Source of the DNA: Nitrosarchaeum sp.
GTDB lineage: Archaea > Thermoproteota > Nitrososphaeria > Nitrososphaerales > Nitrosopumilaceae
Direction: 5' to 3'
Assembly (NCBI GenBank): GCA_018334095.1
Contig: JAGXTE010000048.1
Span: 1-47,796, forward strand
DNA length: 47,796 nt
The notes under the pieces are model-generated. The model made no database searches and had not been told where the DNA came from. It saw nothing but the letters and a program-made list of their open reading frames with translations. The position numbers and the translations under genes were made by a program. This document shows positions 24,018-32,578 of this stretch, in pieces (within the stretch, counting starts at the first letter, position 1; every line of letters begins with the position of its first letter).

Positions 24018-24968
24018 ATGACTTTTCAAGTAAAAGAACCGATCTTAATTATTGGTTTAGGTGGCGCAGGCTCAAAATTAGCACTACAGGCCAAAGATAC
24101 TCTAAATTCAAATTGTCTAATTATCAGCAATGATCAAAAAGACCTTCAATCAGGAAAGGATTCAATCAAGGTCTCTACGGATTCAGTCATTAATCCATCT
24201 GTTCAATTAATCAGAGGTTCAACATACAAAGTGGCAGACCAGATAAAATCCAAAATTTCAAGCTATTCTACAATCATACTAATGGCCAATTTAGCAGGAA
24301 AAACAGGGTCTGCAATATCTCCAGTGGTCTCAGAAATTTGTAAAGAATCAGACAAAGGACTAATTTCATTTGCCATAATGCCATTCAAATACGAAAAAGA
24401 TAGAATTTTCAATTCAGGCATTTCATTAAAAAGAGTGAAAGCAGATTCACAGTGTACCGTTGTTCTAGATAACGATTCATTATTAGAAAGTAATCCAGAT
24501 TTAAGCCCAAAGACATGTTATAAAATTGCAAATGATGCAATATTGCATGTAGTTAGTTCATTGAGTTCCTCAGAAATTCCAAATGAAACAAACATACTAA
24601 CAACTAGCAAAGACGGTCAAAAAATTGAAGAATCTTTAAGAGATTCACTCAAAATGTTATATGAAAATGCACCACCACACTCGGTAAAACATTCAATGCT
24701 CTATGTGGTTGGTGGAAACAACATCCCAGCAGGAGTTTTAAATTCAATTTCAAATCTAACTAGCGGAATACTTGGGGAATCAAGCTCACATATGGATATG
24801 TCATCATCTTCAAGTGAATCTAAAGTGGTAATGTTATCATCTATTCAAGGAATGACAAAATTTGAGAAATATGATCCATTAGGAATGATTCCTCAAGAAG
24901 ACACACTTGATTGGACACATCCTGACTGCAGTATTGATTATAAATTAGATCTATACCAATTAGAATAA
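24018..24968 (+). CDS. Degenerate FtsZ/tubulin-like protein
   Basis: 316 aa. The N-terminal strand IIGLGGAGSKLALQAKDTL and the following topology match the nucleotide-binding half of FtsZ. The glycine-rich tubulin signature (usually GGGTGTGAA) reads NLAGKTGSA at 91-99, and no canonical NxDxxD T7 catalytic loop can be found. The C-terminal half is poorly conserved and ends in a Ser-rich stretch and an acidic tail. GTP hydrolysis by normal FtsZ chemistry is therefore doubtful. Thaumarchaea divide with Cdv/ESCRT-III proteins and carry such divergent FtsZ homologues of unknown function. It is monocistronic, with a TATA-like box fitting ATG 24018. Confidence 0.82.
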   Translation: MTFQVKEPILIIGLGGAGSKLALQAKDTLNSNCLIISNDQKDLQSGKDSIKVSTDSVINPSVQLIRGSTYKVADQIKSKISSYSTIILMANLAGKTGSAISPVVSEICKESDKGLISFAIMPFKYEKDRIFNSGISLKRVKADSQCTVVLDNDSLLESNPDLSPKTCYKIANDAILHVVSSLSSSEIPNETNILTTSKDGQKIEESLRDSLKMLYENAPPHSVKHSMLYVVGGNNIPAGVLNSISNLTSGILGESSSHMDMSSSSSESKVVMLSSIQGMTKFEKYDPLGMIPQEDTLDWTHPDCSIDYKLDLYQLE

Positions 24969-25002
24969 AATTATCTTTTAATAATTTTTAGAAACTAAAT
25001 TT

Positions 25003-25533
25003 TTATTTAGATTTTTTAGATGTTTTTTTAGCTGGAGTTTCTTTCTTTACTTCTTTAGCTGGAGTTTCTTTCTTTACTTCTTTAGCTGGAGTTTCTTTCT
25101 TTACTTCTTTAGCTGGAGTTTCTGGTTTTACTTCTTTAGCTGGAGTTTCTTTCTTTACTTCTTTAGCTGGAGTTTCTGGTTTTACTTCTTTAGCTGGAGT
25201 TTCTGGTTTTACTTCTTTAGCTGGAGTTTCTTTTGGTGCTTCTTTCTTTATTTCTTTAGCTGGAGTTTCAGGTTCATCAGTAAACGGAGAAACCAAAATG
25301 TAACCTTCATCTGTTTTACTCATTCTAACTCTAATTTTTCGTGGGGGACTACGTACTCCTTTTGACCAAATAATATGAGCAAGATCTTCTTCAATTTTGA
25401 TTTCAGATGTCTTCATGTGATGTCGAGCAAATTCTTTAATCATGTTAATAGCTCGTGGCGCACGATGTGTATCCACTGAAAGTAAAACTTTACCTAAATT
25501 GATAGTATACACTCTTTCTAATTCTTGAGACAT
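25003..25533 (-). CDS. rpl31e: Ribosomal protein L31e with long repetitive C-terminal tail
   Basis: Residues 1-87 are a complete L31e (ERVYTINLGKVLLSV, RAPRAINMIKEFARHHMK, IWSKGVRSPPRKIRVRM). L31e sits at the rim of the polypeptide exit tunnel. Residues 88-176 are an added tail of about nine ETPAKEVKK/P units ending in KKTSKKSK, rich in Lys, Glu, Pro and Ala and surely disordered or forming a charged helix. Normal L31e is about 85-125 aa. It directly follows L39e (TAG stop touching the ATG), another exit-tunnel protein. Confidence 0.93.
   Translation of the reverse strand: MSQELERVYTINLGKVLLSVDTHRAPRAINMIKEFARHHMKTSEIKIEEDLAHIIWSKGVRSPPRKIRVRMSKTDEGYILVSPFTDEPETPAKEIKKEAPKETPAKEVKPETPAKEVKPETPAKEVKKETPAKEVKPETPAKEVKKETPAKEVKKETPAKEVKKETPAKKTSKKSK
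25027..25230 (-). repeat. 27-bp tandem repeat in the L31e tail
   Basis: About seven and a half head-to-tail copies of a 27-bp unit encode (E)TPAKEVK(K/P). A further related copy lies at 25243-25269, separated by a 12-bp EAPK insertion. Units differ mainly at one codon position (Lys or Pro), suggesting recent expansion by slippage. Confidence 0.9.
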
Positions 25534-25692
25534 CTAGCCAACCTCCACATCAGTTGATCTCCAAGCTCTACGCTTTGGATTTGATCTAACGCCTCTTTTT
25601 GTCCTAAGAATAATCCAAGCTGGGACAGCTGAAGTCTGTCTAGTCTTTTTTAACAGACGAATTTTTCTTGGAGATGACTTGCGTGCAGCCAT
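25534..25692 (-). CDS. rpl39e: Ribosomal protein L39e
   Basis: A 52-aa, strongly basic protein: MAARKSSPRKIRLLKK, then VPAWIILRTKRGVRSNPKRR, which matches the L39e core (VPxWxxxxTxRxVRxxPKRRxWR). L39e lines the ribosomal exit tunnel in archaea and eukaryotes. ATG 25692 has a TATA box exactly 26 nt upstream. The stop codon abuts the L31e ATG with no gap, so the two are translated from one message. Confidence 0.95.
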   Translation of the reverse strand: MAARKSSPRKIRLLKKTRQTSAVPAWIILRTKRGVRSNPKRRAWRSTDVEVG

Positions 25693-25715
25693 ATTTTTCA
25701 GGCACGAAGAGCTCT

Positions 25716-25723
25716 TTTTAAAT
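25716..25723 (-). promoter_or_regulatory. TATA box of the rpl39e-rpl31e operon
   Basis: Minus-strand TTTAAAAA is centred 26-27 nt before the L39e ATG; a leaderless start is expected. Confidence 0.55.
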
Positions 25724-25728
25724 GAATC

Positions 25729-26277
25729 TCAGGAATTTAGGCGATGTGTAATTTGTTTTAGTATTCTTGCAGAAGCCCCCCAGACAATTTTATTTTGATA
25801 CTTGAAGGTATACATTTCTTGGATTCTGTTATGACTTGGATTGAGATCATTGGTCATTGTTTTCAAAAAAGGGTCTAAAGGAATATGAAAAATTTTTTCT
25901 ACTTCATAGTTTGCTGAGAGTGTTGTAATTTCATCAACTATTGAAACAAATGGTAAGATAGTAAAATGAGAATTAAGAGTTACAACTGGTTCCAGTTGCC
26001 CTGTCACTTGTTCTTTTGAAATTTTCAAACCTATTTCTTCTTCAGTCTCACGTAATGCGGTATCTAAAAGATCAGAATCACTAGAATCAAATTTTCCTCC
26101 TGGAAACGAAATTTCCCCAGCATGAAAATTCAGATGTTTTGGTTTTTCAGTCATAACTACAATCGGTTCTTTTCCATAAATCACAACAAGAACAGATGCT
26201 AGTTTGTTTATTCCATTATTCTCTAAAACAGGATTAATTTTACTTGAGAGTAATGATTTCAAAGTTTTCAGATCCAT
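25729..26277 (-). CDS. Nudix hydrolase, CoA-pyrophosphatase-like
   Basis: 182 aa with a complete Nudix box (G-x5-E-x7-REUxEExGU): GGKFDSSDSDLLDTALRETEEEIGL at about 60-84, bearing the catalytic Glu/Arg/Glu set. The preceding HAGEISFPGGK and the C-terminal region resemble the NudL/CoA diphosphatase group, which cleaves CoA to 4'-phosphopantetheine and 3',5'-ADP. Substrate assignment within Nudix families is uncertain. It is divergent from metF. Confidence 0.85.
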   Translation of the reverse strand: MDLKTLKSLLSSKINPVLENNGINKLASVLVVIYGKEPIVVMTEKPKHLNFHAGEISFPGGKFDSSDSDLLDTALRETEEEIGLKISKEQVTGQLEPVVTLNSHFTILPFVSIVDEITTLSANYEVEKIFHIPLDPFLKTMTNDLNPSHNRIQEMYTFKYQNKIVWGASARILKQITHRLNS

Positions 26278-26339
26278 AATTGATGTTTGAATTATCTATT
26301 TTATTGAGTTTTTGTTTAAAGGTTTTAACCAAGTTAAAT

Positions 26340-27101
26340 TTGAGATTCTTTGTGGCAATAATCTATGAAGTGAATCCACCAAAAATACCTGATGGAGAAA
26401 TATCAGATGACGAAATAAATTCATCAGTTGAAAAACTCCTACAAAGAGTTTCAGACATCAGTAATTTTTGTAATGGTATACATGTAACAGATTCTGTATT
26501 AGGCACTAAACGAGTTTCAGCATTATCTATTGGAAGATTATTAAAAAATATTCATTCTAATTTGCAAATTACTATCAGCATGAGAGTTAGAGACAAAGAT
26601 ATGAATTTGATTAAACATCTCACCCAAGAATCAATAGAATTGAAATTAGATGGAATTTTAATTTTAAAAGGAGATCCATCCAAAGAAAATCCAACAGATT
26701 CGGGTTTAATTCCAAGCCAAGTTGTAAAGGAGTTAAACGAGTTAGGCTATGGGAATAAAATTGACTTTTTCTTATCATTACCTAGTAATCCTAACTTTGA
26801 GAAAATTCAGAAAAAAATTGCTGCCAAACCAAAAGGTTTCATGACACAAGTAATTCACTCTACAGAACAAGTTCAAAGAATTTCAAACGAATTAAGACCA
26901 AAAGGGTTGAGAATTATTCCATGTGTGTTATTACCCTCAGATAAAAACAATAATTCAGCAAAGTTTTTGGAATTAGATTGGTCAAATTACAAAGAAAATC
27001 CATCTAATTTTATTAAACAAATTCACAATATTTCAGGAGATGTGTTAGTTACATCACCTAATGATTTTACATTTGCAAAAGAGACATTAATGAAAATCTA
27101 A
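26340..27101 (+). CDS. metF: Methylenetetrahydrofolate reductase-like protein
   Basis: About 253 aa, a TIM-barrel of the MetF family: IYEVNPPKIPDGEISDDE (family EIxPP motif), then GIHVTDSVLGTKRVSALSIG, ITISMRVRDKDMN and GILILKGDPSKENPTDSG, a classic MTHFR segment. It would supply the methyl-tetrahydropterin used by the split methionine synthase next door. An open frame reaches 26280, but its first 20 residues are hydrophobic and unlike MetF and would leave no promoter between divergent genes. TTG 26340 or GTG 26352 is therefore the likelier start. It is somewhat short. It converges with metH, overlapping by 4 nt. Confidence 0.78.
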   Translation: MRFFVAIIYEVNPPKIPDGEISDDEINSSVEKLLQRVSDISNFCNGIHVTDSVLGTKRVSALSIGRLLKNIHSNLQITISMRVRDKDMNLIKHLTQESIELKLDGILILKGDPSKENPTDSGLIPSQVVKELNELGYGNKIDFFLSLPSNPNFEKIQKKIAAKPKGFMTQVIHSTEQVQRISNELRPKGLRIIPCVLLPSDKNNNSAKFLELDWSNYKENPSNFIKQIHNISGDVLVTSPNDFTFAKETLMKI

Positions 27102-29599
27102 AGTACAAAATATTGTGATTCAGGATGATGCACCACAATTGCTGCAGTAGATTGTTCAGGAATTATTTGCCCAGATTCAGTTAACGTCATTCCAGATTTT
27201 TCTGGTTGAAGTAATTTCCAAACTAGTTCATGTTGCATTACATCAGGACAGCTTGGAAATCCCCAACTGTATCTAAGACCTCCTTTTGTTCCTAGTTTGA
27301 ATTCAGATTTTATTTTACGATTAATCCACTCTGCTAACGCCTCAGCAACTTCAACGGCTAAACCATGCAAATAATATGCATCAGTATACTTGTCTTCTTT
27401 GTTCCATTTCTCTATAACATCTGAAACTTTGGTTCCAACTGTAACTGCTTGAAATGCAACAATATCATCTTCTCCAAAATAATCAGTAAGACATAGATGA
27501 CTAGATTTTGAAGAACGTGGAAAATCAAATACAACACTGCCACCTTTTGGATCATCAACTACAAGTTTACCATCTTTATTGTGACATTTGAAAAACCCAT
27601 AAACAATTTCAGGTTCAAATAATTTTTCTCTAATAATTCTAATTTTCCACTCATTTAGCAATATTTCATGATCAGCCTCAGAGTCAGACCCAGCCTTACC
27701 ACGTAATCCCCATGATAATTTGAATAATGATTTTTTATCAATCAATTCCCAAACTTCATTCATTTTGATTTGATCAGATTTCAATCGTATTGGAGTTCCA
27801 ATAACGGATGGAATATGCGGCATCACAGGTTTAGTATCACTTTTTGGAAGAGAGGAGGTATCAATAACTGCAGTAGACCTATCTTTCCAATTTTCAAGTT
27901 TCTCCTTCCACTGAGCTATGAATTTAGGTTTTTCATTTGAAACTAGTGTATCCATAGTTTTCAAACCTTCAAACATTGTATTACAATAAAATACTCCAGA
28001 TTCGTAAATGCCATCTTCTTTTGCAATTCTGTTGATATAGTTACTGTTGATTGCAGCGCCTCCACATAAAATTGGGATATTCATTTTATTTTTTCTTGCA
28101 TGTTCTACAAAATATTGCATCTGCTTTGATGTAGAAACCAAAAGTGCCGATAATCCTATAGCGTCAGGATTCACTTCATCAATTTTTTCCAAGAATTTCT
28201 GTAATGGAACTTGTTTTCCAAGATCATAAACAGTATAACCATTATTTTGGAAGATTGTTTTAACCAAATTCTTTCCAATATCATGAACGTCACCATAAAC
28301 GGTTCCAAGTACTAGTTTGCCTTTTGATGTACCTTCTTCTCTAATGAGATATTTTTCTAATTCGCCTACTGCTGCTTTCATACATTCAGCAGATTTGAGA
28401 ACAAATGGAAGAATTAGTTCTCCTGACCCAAATTTATCACCAACCTCTTTCATAGCAGAGAGTAAATCCTCGTTTAGTGTTTTGATTGCACCATCATGAG
28501 TAACTTCAGGTGGCGCATTCAAAGAAAGAACCCCATCATGATCTTCAATAATGTCATTTTTGCCTATCTTTTCTGCAATAGCAGAAACTACATCATTTTG
28601 TATCCCGTCTTTGAGTCTATTTACAATTCTAAAGTTTGCACGTTTTCCAGCTGGCCATGTTGGATCTACATCTTCTTTTTTAGAAGTATCACTTACTCGT
28701 GAACCTGCTTTCTCAAAGTGAATAATTAATTCAGAAAGTGCATTTGGATGAGTATTAAAAATTAAATCTTCAGCAAGTTTTTTTTCTTTTTCATTAATTT
28801 CCCCATAAGGAATTATCTCTTTTGCATTTACTATAGCTGTATCAAGTCCATATTTTACTGCGTGATATAAAAATACAGAATTAAGAATTTTTCGAGCATA
28901 TGGTGCTAGTCCAAAACTAATATTACTTAATCCTAAAGTAGTAAAAGAATTTGGAAATTTTGCTTTGACAAGTTTTATTCCTTCTAAAGTATTTTTTCCT
29001 GCATCCAAGAATTCGTCTTCCCCAGTAGCAAGTGTGAATGTAAGAACATCAAAAATAAATTGTTCAATTTTTAATCCGTATTTTTTTCCTGTTTCATAAA
29101 GTAATTCTGCAGTTTCAACTTTCTCTTGAGGTGTTTTTGCCATACCTTTCGGTCCAATACATAATGCAATTGCAGGTAAACCATACTTTGCCATAATGGG
29201 TGCAAGACGTTCAAATCTACTCCCATTACCTTCAAGATTAATTGAATTAATTATTGGTCGTCCAGGAATTTGTTCCACAGATGCTTCTATTACATCAGGA
29301 TCTGTCGAATCAATAACTAACGGAGCGTCAATTTCTAAACTTAATTTTTTAACAAGATTTAGCATGAATTGTTTTTCATCAGCTCGTTCAGTAGTTGCAA
29401 CACAAATATCAAGACAGTGTGCACCGTCTTCTACTTGTGTTCTTGCCAAGTCAATTAATCCATCATAATCATCGTTGAGTACAAGCTGTTTTGCTTTTCT
29501 AGAACCTTGTGTATTGATTCTCTCACCAATTATTAGAGGTGGAGGTAATTGCTTCAAATCAACTGCTTTTTGTGCTGAGCTAACTCTAGGGATAGTCAA
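27098..29599 (-). CDS. metH: Cobalamin-dependent methionine synthase, pterin/B12/activation part
   Basis: 833 aa corresponding to the C-terminal three quarters of MetH. A pterin-binding TIM barrel occupies about 15-290 (IIGERINTQGSRKAK, LDICVATTERADE). The B12 domain has a helical cap and the DVHDIG cobalt-ligand His motif near 436, with GLSALLVST and GGAAIN. The AdoMet reactivation domain (about 600-830) carries RYSWGFPSCPD near the end. The homocysteine-binding module is a separate upstream gene, 32 bp away on the same strand. Together they form one functional enzyme that methylates homocysteine using vitamin B12. Confidence 0.92.
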   Translation of the reverse strand: MTIPRVSSAQKAVDLKQLPPPLIIGERINTQGSRKAKQLVLNDDYDGLIDLARTQVEDGAHCLDICVATTERADEKQFMLNLVKKLSLEIDAPLVIDSTDPDVIEASVEQIPGRPIINSINLEGNGSRFERLAPIMAKYGLPAIALCIGPKGMAKTPQEKVETAELLYETGKKYGLKIEQFIFDVLTFTLATGEDEFLDAGKNTLEGIKLVKAKFPNSFTTLGLSNISFGLAPYARKILNSVFLYHAVKYGLDTAIVNAKEIIPYGEINEKEKKLAEDLIFNTHPNALSELIIHFEKAGSRVSDTSKKEDVDPTWPAGKRANFRIVNRLKDGIQNDVVSAIAEKIGKNDIIEDHDGVLSLNAPPEVTHDGAIKTLNEDLLSAMKEVGDKFGSGELILPFVLKSAECMKAAVGELEKYLIREEGTSKGKLVLGTVYGDVHDIGKNLVKTIFQNNGYTVYDLGKQVPLQKFLEKIDEVNPDAIGLSALLVSTSKQMQYFVEHARKNKMNIPILCGGAAINSNYINRIAKEDGIYESGVFYCNTMFEGLKTMDTLVSNEKPKFIAQWKEKLENWKDRSTAVIDTSSLPKSDTKPVMPHIPSVIGTPIRLKSDQIKMNEVWELIDKKSLFKLSWGLRGKAGSDSEADHEILLNEWKIRIIREKLFEPEIVYGFFKCHNKDGKLVVDDPKGGSVVFDFPRSSKSSHLCLTDYFGEDDIVAFQAVTVGTKVSDVIEKWNKEDKYTDAYYLHGLAVEVAEALAEWINRKIKSEFKLGTKGGLRYSWGFPSCPDVMQHELVWKLLQPEKSGMTLTESGQIIPEQSTAAIVVHHPESQYFVL

Positions 29600-29631
29600 T
29601 ATGATAAACTCTCCTCAGTTTTTCTAAATAC

Positions 29632-30594
29632 TTAACCCTTGACAGAATAAGCTTTTTCGTCAATTACTTTCCGTAGTACCGCAATATGCTCAGGATTTGT
29701 ACCACAACAACCCCCAATAATTCGAACTTTTTTGTATTGTTTAAGAAAATCACCTAACAATTCGCCCATCTTTTGAGGAGTCATTTTGTAAACTGCTTGT
29801 CCTCCTTGATTCTCAGGCATGCCAGCATTTGGCACCACCAGTAAATTATGTTCATTTTGCTCATCAAGCCATCTAACACTCGGAGTCATTTCAGCTGGTC
29901 CAGTAGAACAATTCAAACCAAAAACATCAATTCCCATATCAGATACGGTGGTGTATGCAGCTTGAATATTTGTTCCAAGTAGCATTTTTCCATATTGATC
30001 TAAAGTAGTATTTGCGATAATCGGAACTTTTTTTCCAGTTTTCTTCATTGCATTATGACATGCTTCAATTACAAGTTTAACTTCCAAAATATCTTGACTT
30101 GTCTCAATTAAAAGAGCATCAACTCCTCCAAGAATCAAACCTTCTGCTTGTAATTCAAATGCATTTCTAATTTCACCTAGAGATTTTTGTCCTAAATCAG
30201 GATCGTTTGAGCTTGGAAGATAACCAGATGGGCCCATTGAACCAATTACATATCGAGGTTTGTCAGTATATTCTGAACAAACTTCAATTGCTAGTTGTGC
30301 TATTTTTTTATTGAATTCTATTGTTTGATCACCAAAACCATATTCATCTAATTTAATTTTGTTTGAACCAAAAGAATTAGTTTCAATGCAATCAGAACCT
30401 GCATCCAAATAATTTTTATGAATTTTTTTTATCCAATCAGGATGAGTGACAACTAAACCATCATTAAACCCATCTTGATTATTTGGAAAATCTTCAGGTT
30501 TAGGATTATATTTTTGAATCTCTGTTCCCATCGCCCCATCAAAAAGCAATATTCTATTTTGTAATGCAGTAAGAAACGGTTCTTTTTGTGTCAA
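29632..30594 (-). CDS. Homocysteine S-methyltransferase module of split MetH
   Basis: 320-aa (betaalpha)8 barrel: LLFDGAMGTEIQ at the N terminus, ETNSFGSN, and the three zinc-binding cysteines C229 (GLNCSTGP), C296 and C297 (GGCCGTN). This zinc site activates homocysteine. In most MetH proteins this is the first domain of a single chain; here it is a free protein encoded just before the pterin/B12/activation gene. The start is TTG (30594), giving MTQKEPF, because no ATG precedes the conserved barrel start. Confidence 0.92.
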   Translation of the reverse strand: MTQKEPFLTALQNRILLFDGAMGTEIQKYNPKPEDFPNNQDGFNDGLVVTHPDWIKKIHKNYLDAGSDCIETNSFGSNKIKLDEYGFGDQTIEFNKKIAQLAIEVCSEYTDKPRYVIGSMGPSGYLPSSNDPDLGQKSLGEIRNAFELQAEGLILGGVDALLIETSQDILEVKLVIEACHNAMKKTGKKVPIIANTTLDQYGKMLLGTNIQAAYTTVSDMGIDVFGLNCSTGPAEMTPSVRWLDEQNEHNLLVVPNAGMPENQGGQAVYKMTPQKMGELLGDFLKQYKKVRIIGGCCGTNPEHIAVLRKVIDEKAYSVKG

Positions 30595-30705
30595 TTTATT
30601 TTTAAAATGTCCAAGTACAGTTTAACTCTTTTGAGAGAAATCCTCAAAGGATAGGGGGTTAATCCGTATATTGAAATTAGGTGAAATGAAGTTTCTAATA
30701 CATTT

Positions 30706-31830
30706 ATGCAAAACATTCAATTAAATAATCTAGTTCGTAGTGCAACCTTTTTTCAGCATGCAGGGGTCTCTATGATCTTTGTATTCATGCCACTAATTGC
30801 AAAAGGAGTCACAAGTTCTATTTTTGAGATTGGTTTGATCATAGCATCATTTAGTTTTGCACAAATTTTATCAGAAATCTATTTCGGTAGACATTCAGAT
30901 AAGAAAGGAACTAGACTCAAATTTATCAGAATTGGCTTTATTGGATGCGCCATTACCTTTGGCCTGCACTATTTTGCAGATGATATAACATTGCTATTTC
31001 TAGTAAGAATTGCTGCAGGTGTTGCAAGTGGCATTATGATTCCAGCTATGATTGCCTATACATATGAGGCAAATATTGAAAAGAAAAGAGCTGCAACTGT
31101 TATCTCATTTCATGCATTAGGATGGCTTGCAGGAATTGCAGCCGCAGGTTTTGCAACTGATCTAAAGTTACTATTCATGATGAGTGCTGCATCGTTTGCA
31201 ATTGGATTAATCTTTACAATTAAGATGCCAAACCCAATTCAAGAAAAAGAAATTGAACCAGGTACAACAAAAAAAGTTATTTCAAAAAATAAATTTCTAT
31301 TTATATCATTATTACTAAGACATGTTGGAGCTGCTGCTGTATGGACTATATTTCCAATAATGTTAATGGAAAAATTAGGAGCAGAACTGTATCAAGTATC
31401 AATTGTATATGTTGCAAATACATTAACTGCATTTATCTTGATGAATTTAATGGCAAGCAAAATAAAAATTTCAAATGTAACTAAATTCAAGATGGGAATA
31501 GGGTGTACAGCATTTGTATTTGTAGGATTATCAACAATTACAGAATGGTGGATGGCAATGCCGTTTATGGCACTTGTTGGAGGAACTTGGGCATTTTTAT
31601 TTATTGGAGGAAACTTTCACCTTATGGATAACAATCCTCGCTCTACATCAACAGGAATATTCAGTTCAACAATATCAATTGCTACAGTAATCGGCCCTTT
31701 AATTGGAGGAAGCATTGCATTTGTATTTGACTATATTGCAGTGATGTATTTTGCTATAGCAGTGATCATTGTTGGATTTGTAGTCTCTCTAAAAATAAAA
31801 GCTGAAAAGATTAACGAAGTCCCCATCTAG
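30706..31830 (+). CDS. Major facilitator superfamily transporter
   Basis: 374 aa, about 10-12 membrane helices in two halves. The loop between helices 2 and 3 has the MFS motif GRHSDKKGTRLK, and a central cytoplasmic linker (EKEIEPGTTKKVISKNK) separates the halves. It resembles drug or metabolite efflux members, but the substrate cannot be told. Its 3' end overlaps the convergent ABC permease gene by 20 nt. It has its own upstream gap of 111 bp with a short GC-richer stretch and no clear regulator site. Confidence 0.85.
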   Translation: MQNIQLNNLVRSATFFQHAGVSMIFVFMPLIAKGVTSSIFEIGLIIASFSFAQILSEIYFGRHSDKKGTRLKFIRIGFIGCAITFGLHYFADDITLLFLVRIAAGVASGIMIPAMIAYTYEANIEKKRAATVISFHALGWLAGIAAAGFATDLKLLFMMSAASFAIGLIFTIKMPNPIQEKEIEPGTTKKVISKNKFLFISLLLRHVGAAAVWTIFPIMLMEKLGAELYQVSIVYVANTLTAFILMNLMASKIKISNVTKFKMGIGCTAFVFVGLSTITEWWMAMPFMALVGGTWAFLFIGGNFHLMDNNPRSTSTGIFSSTISIATVIGPLIGGSIAFVFDYIAVMYFAIAVIIVGFVVSLKIKAEKINEVPI

Positions 31831-32572
31831 ACATTACCTTATTTTCAATTCGCTTAAAGATAATTCCATCAATAACAATACCAATCATCATAATTACTAA
31901 CATTATTGCAAATACTTGAGAGATATCATTTAGTTGTCGTCCTACATTAAGTAAAAATCCCAATCCTAGAAATGAAAATAGCAATTCTGCTCCAATTACA
32001 CCTCGCCATGCAAAAGCCCAACCTTGTTTGAAACCTGAAATCAAATGAGGAAATGCTGCAGGAATTAAGACGTACGTGGCTAACTGAGTTCCCTTGGCGC
32101 CCATATTTCGTGCAGCCTCAATATAGTGAGGGTTGATGGTTTTCACTCCAGTATATGTAGAGATTGTTATTGCAAACATCGAACTAACTGCAGTGACAAA
32201 AATAATTCCACCATCAGTTAATCCAAACCACAGTATAGCTAGTGGGACCCAAGCAACAGAAGGAATTGATTGCAATCCCAATACCAGTGAACCAATAGTT
32301 TGATTTACAGTTTCTATTCTAGCCATTAAAATTCCAAGCAACATTCCACCAACTATTGCAATAGTTAATCCAATTAATAGTCGTAAAAGACTAGTTCCGA
32401 TTCCAAAGAACAAGCTACCATCTGATGCAGTATAAACTAGATCTTCAGCAACTTCATAAGGTGACGGAAAGAGATTATTTGGCCATATACTAGACATTGC
32501 AACAAGTTGCCAAATTACAACAATAGCAATATAGAAAATAATTTGTTTAACTAGAGAAGGTTTTTTCATCAT
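31811..32572 (-). CDS. ABC transporter permease (sulfonate/nitrate/taurine type)
   Basis: 253 aa with about six membrane helices and the permease EAA-type loop EAARNMGAKGTQLATYVLIPAAFPHLISG, as in SsuC/TauC/NrtB. It has an N-terminal helix and VPLAILWFGLTDGG. With the ATPase and binding protein upstream on the same strand it forms a complete importer. The substrate is uncertain: aliphatic sulfonates, taurine, nitrate or a thiamine precursor are all carried by this class. Confidence 0.9.
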   Translation of the reverse strand: MMKKPSLVKQIIFYIAIVVIWQLVAMSSIWPNNLFPSPYEVAEDLVYTASDGSLFFGIGTSLLRLLIGLTIAIVGGMLLGILMARIETVNQTIGSLVLGLQSIPSVAWVPLAILWFGLTDGGIIFVTAVSSMFAITISTYTGVKTINPHYIEAARNMGAKGTQLATYVLIPAAFPHLISGFKQGWAFAWRGVIGAELLFSFLGLGFLLNVGRQLNDISQVFAIMLVIMMIGIVIDGIIFKRIENKVMSRWGLR

Positions 32573-32578
32573 ACATCA

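Noticed and set aside
25027..25269. Regular repeats resembling a CRISPR array
   Set aside because: The units are head-to-tail with no unique spacers and keep the L31e reading frame throughout; they encode a peptide tail.
30595..30705. Possible cobalamin or SAM riboswitch before the methionine synthase genes
   Set aside because: Only short local palindromes are present; the region is too short and lacks the conserved cores of those riboswitches, and the gene appears leaderless.
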